60,338 nt of DNA from Longimicrobiaceae bacterium (lineage in GTDB: Bacteria; Gemmatimonadota; Gemmatimonadetes; Longimicrobiales; Longimicrobiaceae). Below the pieces are notes generated by a model that had not been told where the DNA came from, made no database searches, and saw nothing but the letters and a program-made list of their open reading frames with translations. The DNA lies in contig JAUJOM010000016.1 in NCBI GenBank assembly GCA_030447645.1, forward strand, positions 31,939-92,276. The letters run 5' to 3'. The stretch's first letter is position 1. Each line of letters begins with the position of its first letter. Positions 16,212 through 26,733 of the stretch are shown here, piece after piece. A program made the position numbers and the translations under genes.

Positions 16212-17040
16212 TAGAAATTTTCTCTACGGTCTTGGGAAATCGAAGAATTATCTACGCCAGCCTGCGAAGCTGGATCCGCTTGTTCAGCCCATAGTCCGAT
16301 GATCCATTCCCGTCAACTACCGCCTGGAGCCTACTCCCAGCCGGGTTCGGTCGAGTTCGAGGACCCGAAAGAGGCTGCACGATGAACGGACCTTGCCTTT
16401 CAGGCATGCCTCACAATCCCTGGGGGAACCGTTCGGCGAACTTCTTGTTTGAGCCTCCATAGCGGCGCTGGCCGGAAGTGTCCGATCTGGAGACTTCTCG
16501 AACCTGAGGTGCTTCACCAGAAGGCACCCTACTGCCCACCAGGTGCACATGGTGAAGTGGGGAGTGCCATGCCGGAAGAACTCGCGTCCTGGACTTTCGC
16601 CCTCGATGGTCATACCGGCCCGGGAGAGTGCTTGGACGTAGGGAGTTTGGCTCACCGGCCGGACGTCCGGCGAGAATGTCAATGATCGGCTTGGCTGTGA
16701 GTCCGGCTGCGCCAGTGCTGCCTGTGTGGGTGACCACGCAGGCCATCGGCGTCGGGCTGCTCTACATCGTGCTCTGGGAGGGGTTCTTTCCCCAGTTAGT
16801 GGCGTGCGCCTGCTCAGCATCCGCCACCACGCGATCGCGCTGATGCACGTGGCTGGACGAACGCCGGTTCGCCCAGTCGAGCACCCGAGCCTGGGCGTCG
16901 CCATCGTCACGACGATCGTGATTTTCCGGCTTTCCTGCTCTCCATCCGACGGCTGCGCCGGATGGACGTGCCGTAGATGGGCGTTGATGATGAACAGCAT
17001 GGCATCGATTGGGCGACGATGCGCAGGGAGCGCATAGCGG
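16212..17040. other. No supportable gene; left edge of accessory island
   Basis: No family signature was seen on either strand. The longest open frame covering it (minus, 16317-17885) has Arg/Cys/Pro-rich shadow-like composition and crosses the HicA gene in the wrong frame. A hairpin TCCATCCG...CGGATGGA lies near 16945-16972. Because neighbouring genes carry frequent indels, a heavily frameshifted gene here cannot be excluded. Confidence 0.4.
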
Positions 17041-17262
17041 CTACAAAAGACCGGCCAGTTCGTCTCGCGTGAGGTTCGCCTTTCAGGATCTTGCCGATGA
17101 GTCCAGGCCCCAGGTTCTCCTCTGTGTGGACCGGCACCACTGTGGTGCGGCCATCGGCACGCTGCAGGCGGTGATCGCCTTGATCCGCACCACCTCAAAA
17201 CCGACTTTGTCGAGTGCACGGACCAATTCCATCTCGCTGCGGAGCGCAGGTACCGAGGCCAT
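17041..17262 (-). CDS. HicA-like toxin, orphan, apparent frameshifts
   Basis: Span 222 bases, matching a 73-aa HicA. In order: MASVPALRSEMELVRALDKV, GFEVVRIK, (shift) DHRLQRADGRTTVVPVHTEE, NLGPGLIGKILKG, (shift) NLTRDELAGLL and TAG. These are the HicA double-stranded-RNA-binding-like motifs including the catalytic histidine position (here DHR). Directly upstream only MQQEFDVIIERDS, the start of a HicB antitoxin, is seen before the frame runs into hicA. So the antitoxin looks deleted, or is obscured by indels. Confidence 0.65.
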
Positions 17263-19331
17263 GAAAGCCCTCTTGAGTCACGCTCGATAATGACGTCGAA
17301 CTCCTGCTGCATAACCCTCCAGTGCGCGATCCAGTTTGTCCTCCGAGGAAGCCGCAGGAAGCACCTGTGTCGAGCAGGTCGCCGGAAGCGGCCCAACGTC
17401 AGGATCAGAAGGGACGAGTCCGGCGTTTTCAGCGTCATCAGCTCTACGCAAATGCCGCCGGTTTCGTCGATTGATCGGCGGGTTGGGGGTCCGCCACCAC
17501 AAATAGGTTTCATCTGCTCGATCCATGGAGCTACAGCAAGCCAGAACCGAGGCCTGGCGTCCCCAGCGTAGCAGGACGTGCAAGATCCAGTTCGGCAGCA
17601 ACGGCACCCACACCTGTCGCATCCCCGTAACCATCCGGCGGTGGTGGTCGATCTGCCCCAGGTGATAGCCAGATGAACCGTCACTTGAGCAGGTACGCGT
17701 CCGTACGGCAGCCGAACGCCGCCCACTGCTTCCTGGATGGGTCTGTTACAAGCTGCTCCGGTGTGAGGCGCGGCAGCGTAGCCCGATCGCCTCCTCCGCA
17801 GACCGATCTCCGCCAGGATCTCGGAGCGAGATACGTCCCGCGCAGCGGGGCCCTGCTCGATCCCGCACATAACCACTCTGGCCAAGCTGTGCCCCGATGT
17901 AGTGCTGAAGGTTGCCCGGCGAGGCAGCGCGAGCGCGCACCATGCGAGCCGGGGAGACCCTCCGAGTGATCCACAGCCCGGCTTCGTCGGGGTAGCCCAG
18001 CTCCCGGCGGAGGCTGCGGAAGCCCCGGAGGAGAAAGCCCTCGAGAAGGCCGCAGGGAGAGGCGCTCGTAGCTGTTGAATTCATAGATACCTCCTAGCAA
18101 GATCGACTGCTGTGACCGAGGAGCCCATGCGCCAAAGCTTCCGTTCAACGAAATTATGTTGCGTCCCTCGTCGCCTGCTGGCGCGGCGGGTACGCCGGAC
18201 GCGGCTTGTGCACCTCACAGTGATTGTTCCGCCTCCGTCTGATTTCGATGCCAGTTCTTCCATTGCTCGCGCTCGTAGGCATATGCTGTGGAGTCAGCAA
18301 CGCCTGCTCGGAACCACTCAACTCTCCGACCTTCTACAGTCGCGAAGATCCACCGGAACGCATGTCCTGCAACAACCTCCCCGAATTCGGAATGGTGCCA
18401 GGTCGTCAGATGCTGTGTCAGACGCAGGACAGGGATACCCGATCCTCGTGTAGAGGAGGCAGATGCGTGTAGACAGCGGGAACAATATTCAGGAGCCGTG
18501 ACTCCCCCTCATCCAGCGCGTCGAAACGGCAGGCGCCCGTCACGATAGAAATTCAGGCGCACGAGTGTGGGTGGGCAAGGTTCGTCGCAACCACCGGTAC
18601 CAGTGACCAGGATGAGGACGCCCAGGCTGCCAGGGTACCAATGTGATCGAATATCAGGCCGGTGCTCTTCCAGTCACTATGCAACCAGTTTTCGGCCGAT
18701 TCGTAGCCTGATCACCCTCAGCTTGTCCACTGCTCGTCCTCTTCCTGCTTGCGGTGGTGGCACAGCGGGTCCGGTTGAAGCCGCCGAGCGCGCAGGGGCT
18801 TACTCTTCTTCTTGCTGCTGCTCGACTTTCCGGATACCGCTCGCCAGCGTCCCGTGAATAAGGGGTTCGTATGTCCCGGTTAGCCCACGTTACGTGCTCC
18901 AGGTAGGCGGCTGGTGGCGGCGTCCGCGCCACCGCATACCTGACCACACGTTCTCCAGTTCACCGGATTAGTGGCTGATCCGCCTGCGTAATCTCGGTTC
19001 GAGTGTGCTGTGCGAGCGACCTCAAACCTCGCGCTCAAACCAGTTTTCAAACTCGTCTGACTCAGATCCTGCCGGTCCAGGTGGTGAGGAAACGGTCTGT
19101 ACCGCGATGCTCCTGATGCGGCGAAACGCCACGAATCGACCTTGCGCGACCGGAGAATCTGGTACGCCCACACCTGATGCTCATCTTGCTCCATACTCGG
19201 AGAAATGCCCGCTGCACGTAGTGGCTATCGCGCTCGCCAGTGTTCCAGCAGCGCCTGATTGTAGAACGCTTCAAATCTGGCGTTCAGGAACCATCAGAAC
19301 AGCGCCAGACGCGTTGCAGGGGAGAGCCACC
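17263..19331. other. Poorly resolved accessory DNA with minus-strand coding fragments
   Basis: Fragments with protein-like composition occur on the minus strand but do not join or match a family I know: ETGGICVELMTLKTPDSSLL (near 17.43 kb), RLTPEQLVTDPSRKQWAAFG (near 17.7 kb), FRWIFATVEGRRVEWFRAGV continuing to EAEQSL and TGA (about 18.43-18.215 kb), and GRFVAFRRIRSIAVQTVSS (near 19.1 kb). They look like genes broken by indels or decay. No transposase, integrase or RNA gene was recognised. Confidence 0.4.
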
Positions 19332-19397
19332 GACCTACTGCGGTGAATTGCTTTCAGAGGCTTGCGAAGCGGCGTCGGCTTGAATGAATTGTTGGCC
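19332..19397 (-). other. Possible degenerate attC-like element
   Basis: On the minus strand the sequence reads GGCCAAC, then AATTCATTCAAGCCGACGCC, GCTTCGC. Translated, this gives NNSFKPTPLR, a peptide I recall from spurious ORFs over attC sites of other chromosomal integrons. The left core nearly fits RYYYAAC. The right half (to about 19332) pairs poorly and its core (AGTAGGTC) is off consensus. It may be a half-site remnant; chance is possible. Confidence 0.35.
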
Positions 19398-19905
19398 CCC
19401 ACGCCTTCGACCAGGAAAAGGAATTCTCTGTTCGGCGCCTTCTCAGCCGTCTCGCACCCATTCGACGCCTGGTTCAGCGCATGCCAGCCATACCGTTGCG
19501 AGCTGGCAGTCGACCCCATGCCCCGGCGCAGCCGACCGTTTTCCTGAATAGCCTGATTGAGTTCCTCTGCTGTTGCCCGCCGCTTCCGGAGCTATAGGAG
19601 AGAAGGACGCGGCTTCCGCGCTGAACGGACGCCAGTATTTCGAAATGGCCCCAACGGCGATGAGTTGCACCTGCCCTGTCAGACGCGTCGAAATTCTTCG
19701 AAAATGGAAGTGGAGAGAGAAGCCCGGAGGTGTCCGCTCCTCGGACGTTTGGCCTTGCCAAATGGGGTGGCTGATCGTTCGACACTACAGACGTCCAGAC
19801 GTGGGTAACAGCGCTGTAGCGCACCGCGACGGGGGCATCTTCTCGTTGTTTGATCCATATGGCGGTCTGGCGGATGCGAGATCTATCTTGACACTCGGAA
19901 TGAGA

Positions 19906-20496
19906 TCAAGATGTCGTCTTTGGTGAACTGAATGCGGTGCGTCTTCGCAGCAGCGATGGCACCTTAAGAAGAAGCTGCTTGTACGACCGTAGGTGACCAT
20001 CATTCAGGTATGACGCAATGGATCCGGCGCGTGTCATCCACCTCGTCGAGGCGCGGATTAGGCTCGTCAGTAAGACTGATCTCTCAATGGGACTGATCTG
20101 CAGACGGTCACTTTCTGCCCGTATCGCGTCAAGCCTTCTACGCGTTCTGGACGCTGCCACATGGGTTTCTTTAGCCATCAGGCCCGATTGAATACCCATC
20201 CCCCGGATCGCCGCCGTACTGACCTCGCGGGTAAACCATCCATCCAGCGGCGCAAGCCCGTTCAGGTGCGCAATCATTTGTGCAGCAGAGCCCTTGGTGT
20301 GTTCATTCAAGAGATAGCACGACGCGAAAACCGCAGACCACGCAGCGAGGTCATTGTTTAAGACAACGGTGTGAACTGACCGAAAGCGGCGTTTTTGCGA
20401 TACGCGAGTTGTTCCGGCAAAGGCGTTCAGTACTGTTTCAGATCGTTCCTCGCCAGCGAGGATGAGGAAGAAGCTTCGTTTTTGAGGCCTGCGCAT
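19906..20496 (-). CDS. Unrecognised 196-aa protein, island gene B
   Basis: Starts MRRPQKRSFFLILAGEERSE at 20496, overlapping the preceding frame, and runs unbroken. Segments include TVLNAFAGTTRVSQKRRFRS, HTVVLNNDLAAWSAVFASCY, LNEHTKGSAAQMIAHLNGLA and LQISPIERSVLLTSLIRAST. It appears soluble and mostly helical in its second half, with no signal peptide. No family is recognised. The overlap with gene A suggests an operon. Base composition is visibly less GC-rich than the flanking housekeeping genes, suggesting transfer. Confidence 0.55.
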   Translation of the reverse strand: MRRPQKRSFFLILAGEERSETVLNAFAGTTRVSQKRRFRSVHTVVLNNDLAAWSAVFASCYLLNEHTKGSAAQMIAHLNGLAPLDGWFTREVSTAAIRGMGIQSGLMAKETHVAASRTRRRLDAIRAESDRLQISPIERSVLLTSLIRASTRWMTRAGSIASYLNDGHLRSYKQLLLKVPSLLRRRTAFSSPKTTS

Positions 20497-21487
20497 TTCT
20501 GATGCCCTCAGTGCTTGGGGCCTCAACTACTATCTCTTCGAATAGGTTCAAGGCTTCCATATCAGCCCTAGGCTCGGATTTGTTCTCTTGGGCGTCAATG
20601 TCGGACTTCAGTTCCTCAAGGGCGGCTTCATGCTCGACAGAGGGTGAGCGGTCAACGCGTGCGACAGCGAGCTTTGCTGCGGATCGTGTTGTGCGTGTAT
20701 GTGATCCATCCATCCGTAACGCTGGCGAAATACTTCAAGCCGTTCCTTGTGTGCGTCCAAAGTCCACGTCAGAGGGCGTTCGCTGTCCCGCTTGCCATAG
20801 CGAACCCCGCAGACGTAGTCCCCTTCGTCGTAAAGCGATAACGGGATGCTTTCTGGCCTCTTGCTCGCGCTCGTGGACGACTTCCTGCAACACTTTGCAT
20901 ACCAACTTCCGTGATCAAAGTATGTTGCATCGCTGCTTCTTCGTCGTAGATGAGCGGCAAGACGTTTAGCCCGCTGAAGTCTGAGAAAACGGGATCAGCT
21001 CCACATCGAAATCGCGCTTTCCCTTCAATGACCTCGCCCATTTGTTGAAGCTTGGGGAACATCAGAAAGTTCTTGTCTGTCGAGAGCTGTAGCGACCGTC
21101 GCCGTAAGCCTTGAGGCCGACAGGAAATTCATCTCGGTATCTTCTCGTTGATGATCTTGATGTCTTTCGTGCTCTTTGGCGCGATACAGGTCTTTGCCGA
21201 CATGAACGGACCTGAACTGCATGTACTGATTGATGAACTCTGCGATTGCGATTGCGCCAAATTTACCGTGCGTCTTGTTTCCCGGCGAGCCGCATCGTGA
21301 AGATGTTGCTCAGGGTCGTAGTGATGAGATGCGGGTTCTTTGCTATCAACAACTTGAAGCGAGTGGCGAATTTCTTTGTAGAAGGCCAGAAGCTGGCGTC
21401 CCGGTTCTCATGGGGCGGTGAAGGTGTGAGTGTATCTGCGAGGGCCAACTAATGTTCGACTGCACCCTGCGGTTCAATCTTCGGCAT
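20438..21487 (-). CDS. Unrecognised frameshifted protein, island gene A
   Basis: Several frames carry protein-like stretches in one direction: MPKIEPQGAVEH (ATG 21487), KFGAIAIAEFINQYMQF, STDKNFLMFPKLQQMGEVIE, SDFSGLNVLPLIYDEEAAMQ, PLSLYDEGDYVCGVRYGKRD, LTWTLDAHKERLEVFRQRYG, then VEHEAALEELKSDIDAQENK to the stop at 20438. Four or more indels would be needed. No known family was recognised. It precedes and overlaps gene B. It could be part of an accessory (possibly defence) operon, but that is only a guess from location. Confidence 0.4.
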
Positions 21488-21702
21488 CTTTACGACCATA
21501 TCTTTGCAGCCGTGTCGGGCGGTTTGGTCCTGGGAAAGGGTTCATCCCTTCTCGCAATTCGGAATAATTCCGCACAGCGCATCGGGCAGATGTTCCCCCT
21601 AATATACATTCCTACTACTTTCCGGACATCGTCTGAGTACAACTGGGTAGGCTCGCACACCGCGTAGCAAAGCAGGCTCTCGGACACCGTCGAATCCCAC
21701 CT

Positions 21703-22408
21703 GTGCCCCCTACTGCTCTGCGCCCACTCACTCTGAACTGCTGCCGCGGCGCGTTTGCGGCCAAAGCGCCCCTGGCACAGGCTCTCGGTCCCGACATCGC
21801 GGTGTTGCCGGAATGTGCTCGCCCCACGTTGAACTCCTCTACATGCCGGTGGTTTGGGGATGACCCTACAGGGCACCTGCGTGCTCGCAGGTACCGGCTG
21901 CCACACGCTCGAAGCAGTGCTGCTTATCTCCGGATCTGCCACCTCACGTGATCTCAAGTGCGCGCCCGATGGGCCGGAGAGCTGCGGAGCCGGAGCGCAG
22001 CGGGAACCCACGTATGTGGAGCCAGTTCGAGCAGCGGAGGGACACGACCCGATCCCCTCCGAGCCCCCTGCGTACTCCGGCGACTTCAACTCAAACGCGA
22101 TCTGGGATAAACGGCGGAAGCCAGCGCGTGATCACAGCAGCCTTTTTTTTTTGTAAATGCACCGTTGAGCTTGGGCTGGCGGCTATCACCCGCATTTCTT
22201 CGGAGAGGAACACGGGGCGGAAACCGCCGGACGCACTACTTCCGCTGGCATGAGCACGAGCCGTTTCACCACCACGTTTCATTCCGGTGTTGGTCATGAC
22301 CGAGCGCCTGATGAACGTTGAGGTGGGGAGGTACGAGGCGTGGAAGCAGGAGTGATCACCGCCCCGCTGATCGTGGATATTGACCACGACTCGCGCCAGG
22401 ACTGGTGA
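21703..22408 (+). CDS. Endonuclease/exonuclease/phosphatase-fold protein (frameshifted)
   Basis: GTG 21703 gives RPLTLNCCRGAFAAKAPLAQ then ALGPDIAVLPECARP, the EEP opening (N-W-N/N-C...D-I..L-.E). Later, in other frames: PAYSGDFNSNAIWDK (catalytic GDFNSN), HPHFFGEEHGAET, YFRWHEHEPFH, LMNVEVGRYEAWKQ and SDHRP (catalytic SDH) with LIVDIDHDSRQDW at the end. The full EEP order is present; about six indels are required, one at a run of ten T (22143-22152). Family members are DNases or phosphodiesterases; the substrate is unknown. Confidence 0.68.
22143..22152 (+). repeat. Run of ten T inside a coding region
   Basis: A T10 tract interrupts the EEP gene just after its catalytic GDFNSN motif and breaks the frame, in otherwise GC-rich sequence. 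It is a likely homopolymer consensus error rather than a functional element. Confidence 0.6.
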
Positions 22409-22549
22409 CCCCGCTTGATTACGTTTCAAGTTCGCTGATGGTGTGGGTGCGATGCCGGCGAACAGCAGGTCACCAACCGCGAGTGTGGCGAGAGTCGTCA
22501 GCGTGGACCTTCAGGGTGGCGGCCCTCCGGCCCGTAACCGGTGTTAAGC

Positions 22550-23000
22550 GCAGGAAACGAAGGCGAGCTTGCTGGTATTCTCCAGCCAAGCTCGTTGTCG
22601 GCTGGCGCCAGGCCGGCGGCGGTAGGTTGTCGTGCACTGCCATCAGATCGGTGCCGCCCTCAGCATCGGTTATGTCATCGTGACCGTCATTTCCCCACGC
22701 ATAGCCGGATCATCGGTCTCAAATTCGATGACCTCGACCATCTCATCGGGCACGAGCGTTACGAATCGCCCGCGGTAGGTGTCGCTGTGCGCGGTCGACC
22801 TTCCCGGTCCTGGCGGTACGTCGTACGTCAGGGTGATTCCCGGAACCGACCGCCTTCTCGGGATCGAACTCGTGCACATGGCTGCTCATGCCATCCGGAA
22901 CCATCCACGTTGCGACGGCACTTGGATCGAGCAGCGCACGGTACACGGACGCACGGGATGCGGCGATGTGTTGGCTTAGACGAGTGGCTGGGCTGGACAC
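22550..23000 (-). CDS. SRPBCC (AHSA1-like) domain protein, frameshifted
   Basis: A probable GTG start at 23000 gives LSQHIAASRASVYRALLDPS, AVATWMVPDGMSSHVHEFDP, then in another frame ITLTYDVPPGPGRSTAHSDT, YRGRFVTLVPDEMVEVIEFE, TDDPAMRGEMTVTMT, and finally DAEGGTDLMAVHDNLPP and ADNELGW. These are the ordered motifs of AHSA1/START-like SRPBCC proteins, a hydrophobic-ligand-binding fold. The 3' boundary is uncertain. It is divergent from the FAD monooxygenase at 23217. Confidence 0.7.
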
Positions 23001-23216
23001 TTGTTGCGCGGTGGGGAGGTGGATGTAACCTAGGCGCGCCGCTTCGCAAAGGGCTTGTCCGTCCACAGCGGACACGCGAAAGGAACAGACCCCCTCCTTT
23101 CCACTCTCAGCATATAACCCAATTCGGGACTTGCGGCAAGACCCGGCTCGTTCCGCACTATTCGCGGCCGAACATCCTCGGCCGAGGCTAGAACCTGCGG
23201 AAATGGAGGCACGAAA

Positions 23217-24721
<1,505 letters not shown>

Positions 24722-24759
24722 AGCGAGACTCTTGCGCCGGGGGGAGCCGCGGCATAATA

Positions 24760-24777
24760 TACAACCATATGGTTGTA
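24760..24777. promoter_or_regulatory. Perfect 18-bp palindrome over the ArsR start codon
   Basis: TACAACCATATGGTTGTA is a perfect inverted repeat; its ATG (24769) is the arsR-type start codon. A -10-like CATAAT (24753-24758) lies just upstream, so transcription would begin almost at the start codon. This would give a leaderless message and an operator where the regulator could repress itself. Inference from symmetry and position. Confidence 0.6.
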
Positions 24778-25115
24778 CGCCCCAGGCTCAGCGATGCGGA
24801 AATCGACCGCGTCTTTCACGCTCTGGCTGATGCGACCCGACGAGACGTCGTCGCGCGGGTCATGGCCGGGAGGCAGCATCGATCTCAGCGCTCGCGGCGC
24901 GTTACGCGACATGTCCTTCGCAGCGGTGCAGAAGCACGTCGCGGTACTGGAAGGGCGGGACTCGTGACGAAAGAGACGCAGGGCCGCGAGAGAATCGTCC
25001 GCGGCAACCCGAGCGCGAATCGCGCGGGCGCGCGATCTACTCGCTCAGCTCGAGGGCCTGTGGGCCCTTCGGTCAGCTCGATAGCGTGTTCACCAACCCC
25101 AACCACCAGGAGTGA
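24769..25115 (+). CDS. ArsR-family transcriptional regulator (frameshifted)
   Basis: The sequence MVVRPRLSDAEIDRVFHALA, DATRRDVVARVMAG is the ArsR/SmtB N-terminal helix block. Then, in shifted frames, ALRDMSFAAVQKHVAVLE is the recognition-helix region and GLVTKETQGRERIVRGNPSA the wing. It ends NPNHQE with TGA at 25113. ArsR repressors paired with SRPBCC proteins are common; here the SRPBCC gene follows after 3 bases. No metal-binding cysteine cluster is visible. The length (347 bases) is not a multiple of three, showing at least one indel. Confidence 0.78.
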
Positions 25116-25118
25116 GTC

Positions 25119-25455
25119 ATGCCCATCAAGTCCGTCACCTCAGACAAAGACGCCCTCAGCCTGACCGTGATCGGCGAGTACCCCGTTCGGTCGAGCGCCT
25201 CTGGGAAGCGTACGCCGACCCGCGCCAGTTGGAGAGGTTCTGGGGCCCGAAAACCTGGCCCGCCACCTTCACCCGGCACGACATGGCGGTTGGCGGCCGC
25301 TCCGAGTACTACATGACCGGACCGGACGGCAGCTCGTCGCGCGGTTGGTGGCGCTTCCTGGCGGTGGATCCGGTCCGCCGGATCGAAGTCGAAGATGGGT
25401 TTCGCACGACGATGGTCGCCCGAATGAAGACATGCCGTCGATGCGCATGGGGTGA
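25119..25455 (+). pseudogene. SRPBCC-domain protein, truncated
   Basis: MPIKSVTSDKDALSLTVIGE begins the protein. Then, after a one-base shift, VERLWEAYADPRQLERFWGP, TFTRHDMAVGGRSEYYMTGP, WWRFLAVDPVRRIEVEDG match AHSA1-type SRPBCC proteins. NEDMPSMRMG follows and a stop occurs where about 40-50 more residues are expected. Sequence beyond 25.46 kb no longer resembles the family, so the 3' end is probably deleted at the island edge. The start lies 3 bases after the ArsR stop. Confidence 0.68.
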
Positions 25456-25628
25456 GCCGACCTCCGCTGGACGCGGAATAGAACGCAGGGGCGGGTGGCG
25501 AGCCACGTCGATAGCGGATAGAGTAGCCGGTCTAGCACCGACTCACCAGCTGCCGCATGCTATCTGCACGTCCTTCTGGAGAATGCGTTCCAACGTGCCA
25601 ACGGGGGTGAGTCCGGGCCTGGGTCACG

Positions 25629-26729
25629 CTACACGTTGAATCGAAAGAGCAGGATGTCGCCGTCCTGCACGACGTACTCCTTGCCCTCGGAGCGCATCAA
25701 TCCCTGCTCGCGGGCGGCTTTCACCGAGCCTGTCTTCTGGAAGTCGGCGAAACTGACAGTTTCCGCGCGGATGAAGCCACGCTCGAAGTCGGAGTGGATC
25801 GCGCCGGCTGCCTGGGGTGCCCGCGCGCCAATGGAGATCTCCCAGGCGCGGACTTCCTTTTCGCCCGCCGTGAAGTACACCTGCAGCCCGAGCAAGCCGT
25901 ACCCGGCGCGAATCAGCCGATTCAGCCCAGGCTCTTCCAAACCCAGTGATGCAAGGAACTCCTGACGCTCTTCGGGTGGGAGTTCCGCGAGCTCCGACTC
26001 GATCTTGCTGGAAATGGGGATGACGTCGGCGGGCTCGCCGCTCTCCTCGACGGCTCGGCGGAGAGCGTGCACGTGTGCGTTGTCGCCCTCCGGCAAATCG
26101 TCTTCGGCGACGTTCGCCAGGTAAAGGACAGGCTTGGAGGTGAGGAGGTTGAACGACTTCATCAGCTTCGCCTCCTCGTCGCTCAAATCCGCCGACCGGG
26201 CGGGCTTTCCTTCCCCGAGCACGGCTACCAGCCGCTCCAGCAGGCTGACTTCCGCCTGCGCCTCCCTGTCCCCGCCGCGGGCCGTTTTGCGCACCCGCTC
26301 CAATCGCTTTTCGGCCACCGCGAGATCCGAGAGAGCAAGCTCCAGATTGATGATTTCCCGGTCACGCACCGGGTCCACACCACCCATTACGTGCACCACG
26401 TCCGGATCGTCGAAGCAACGGACCACGTGGACGACGGCGTCGGTTTCGCGGATATTGGTCAGGAACTGGTTGCCCAGGCCTTCACCCTCGCTGGCACCCT
26501 CCACCAGCCCGGCGATGTCCACGAACTGCACCGCCGCGCGCACGGTACGCTGGGGCTGCACCTTTTCGGCGAGCAGGTCGATGCGCGGGTCCGGCACTTC
26601 CACCATGCCCACGTTCGGTTCCACGGTGCAGAACGGGTAGTTGGCGGCGTCCGCGCCCGCCGCGGTGAGCGCGTTGAACAGGGTTGACTTGCCGACGTTC
26701 GGCAGCCCTACGATTCCAAGTTTGAGCAT
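25629..26729 (-). CDS. ychF: Redox-regulated ATPase YchF (OLA1-like)
   Basis: A 366-aa Obg-family P-loop protein that binds ribosomes and prefers ATP. Motifs: G1 GLPNVGKSTLFNALT, YPFCTVEPNVGMVEVPD, G3 DIAGLVEGASEGEGLGNQF, the NVAE site (YLANVAEDD) replacing the usual NKxD, and the TGS domain with YFTAGEKEVRAWEI, GAIHSDFERGFIRAE and a C-terminal DILLFRFNV. The start is set at ATG 26729 (MLKLGIVGLPNVGK), 4 bases after the HppA-like stop, not at the much longer open frame. It ends the M16-ychF operon. Confidence 0.97.
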   Translation of the reverse strand: MLKLGIVGLPNVGKSTLFNALTAAGADAANYPFCTVEPNVGMVEVPDPRIDLLAEKVQPQRTVRAAVQFVDIAGLVEGASEGEGLGNQFLTNIRETDAVVHVVRCFDDPDVVHVMGGVDPVRDREIINLELALSDLAVAEKRLERVRKTARGGDREAQAEVSLLERLVAVLGEGKPARSADLSDEEAKLMKSFNLLTSKPVLYLANVAEDDLPEGDNAHVHALRRAVEESGEPADVIPISSKIESELAELPPEERQEFLASLGLEEPGLNRLIRAGYGLLGLQVYFTAGEKEVRAWEISIGARAPQAAGAIHSDFERGFIRAETVSFADFQKTGSVKAAREQGLMRSEGKEYVVQDGDILLFRFNV

Positions 26730-26733
26730 GCTT

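Noticed and set aside
16945..16972. Hairpin near 16.95 kb as another attC
   Set aside because: It is a simple 8-bp inverted repeat without RYYYAAC and GTTRRRY cores at its ends.
16317..17885. A 522-codon open frame on the minus strand
   Set aside because: It is rich in Arg, Cys and Pro, has no domain, and crosses the HicA motifs in the wrong frame; a high-GC shadow.
16212..22500. Insertion sequence as the cause of the island
   Set aside because: No transposase motif (DDE, HUH or serine/tyrosine recombinase), terminal inverted repeats or target duplications could be found.
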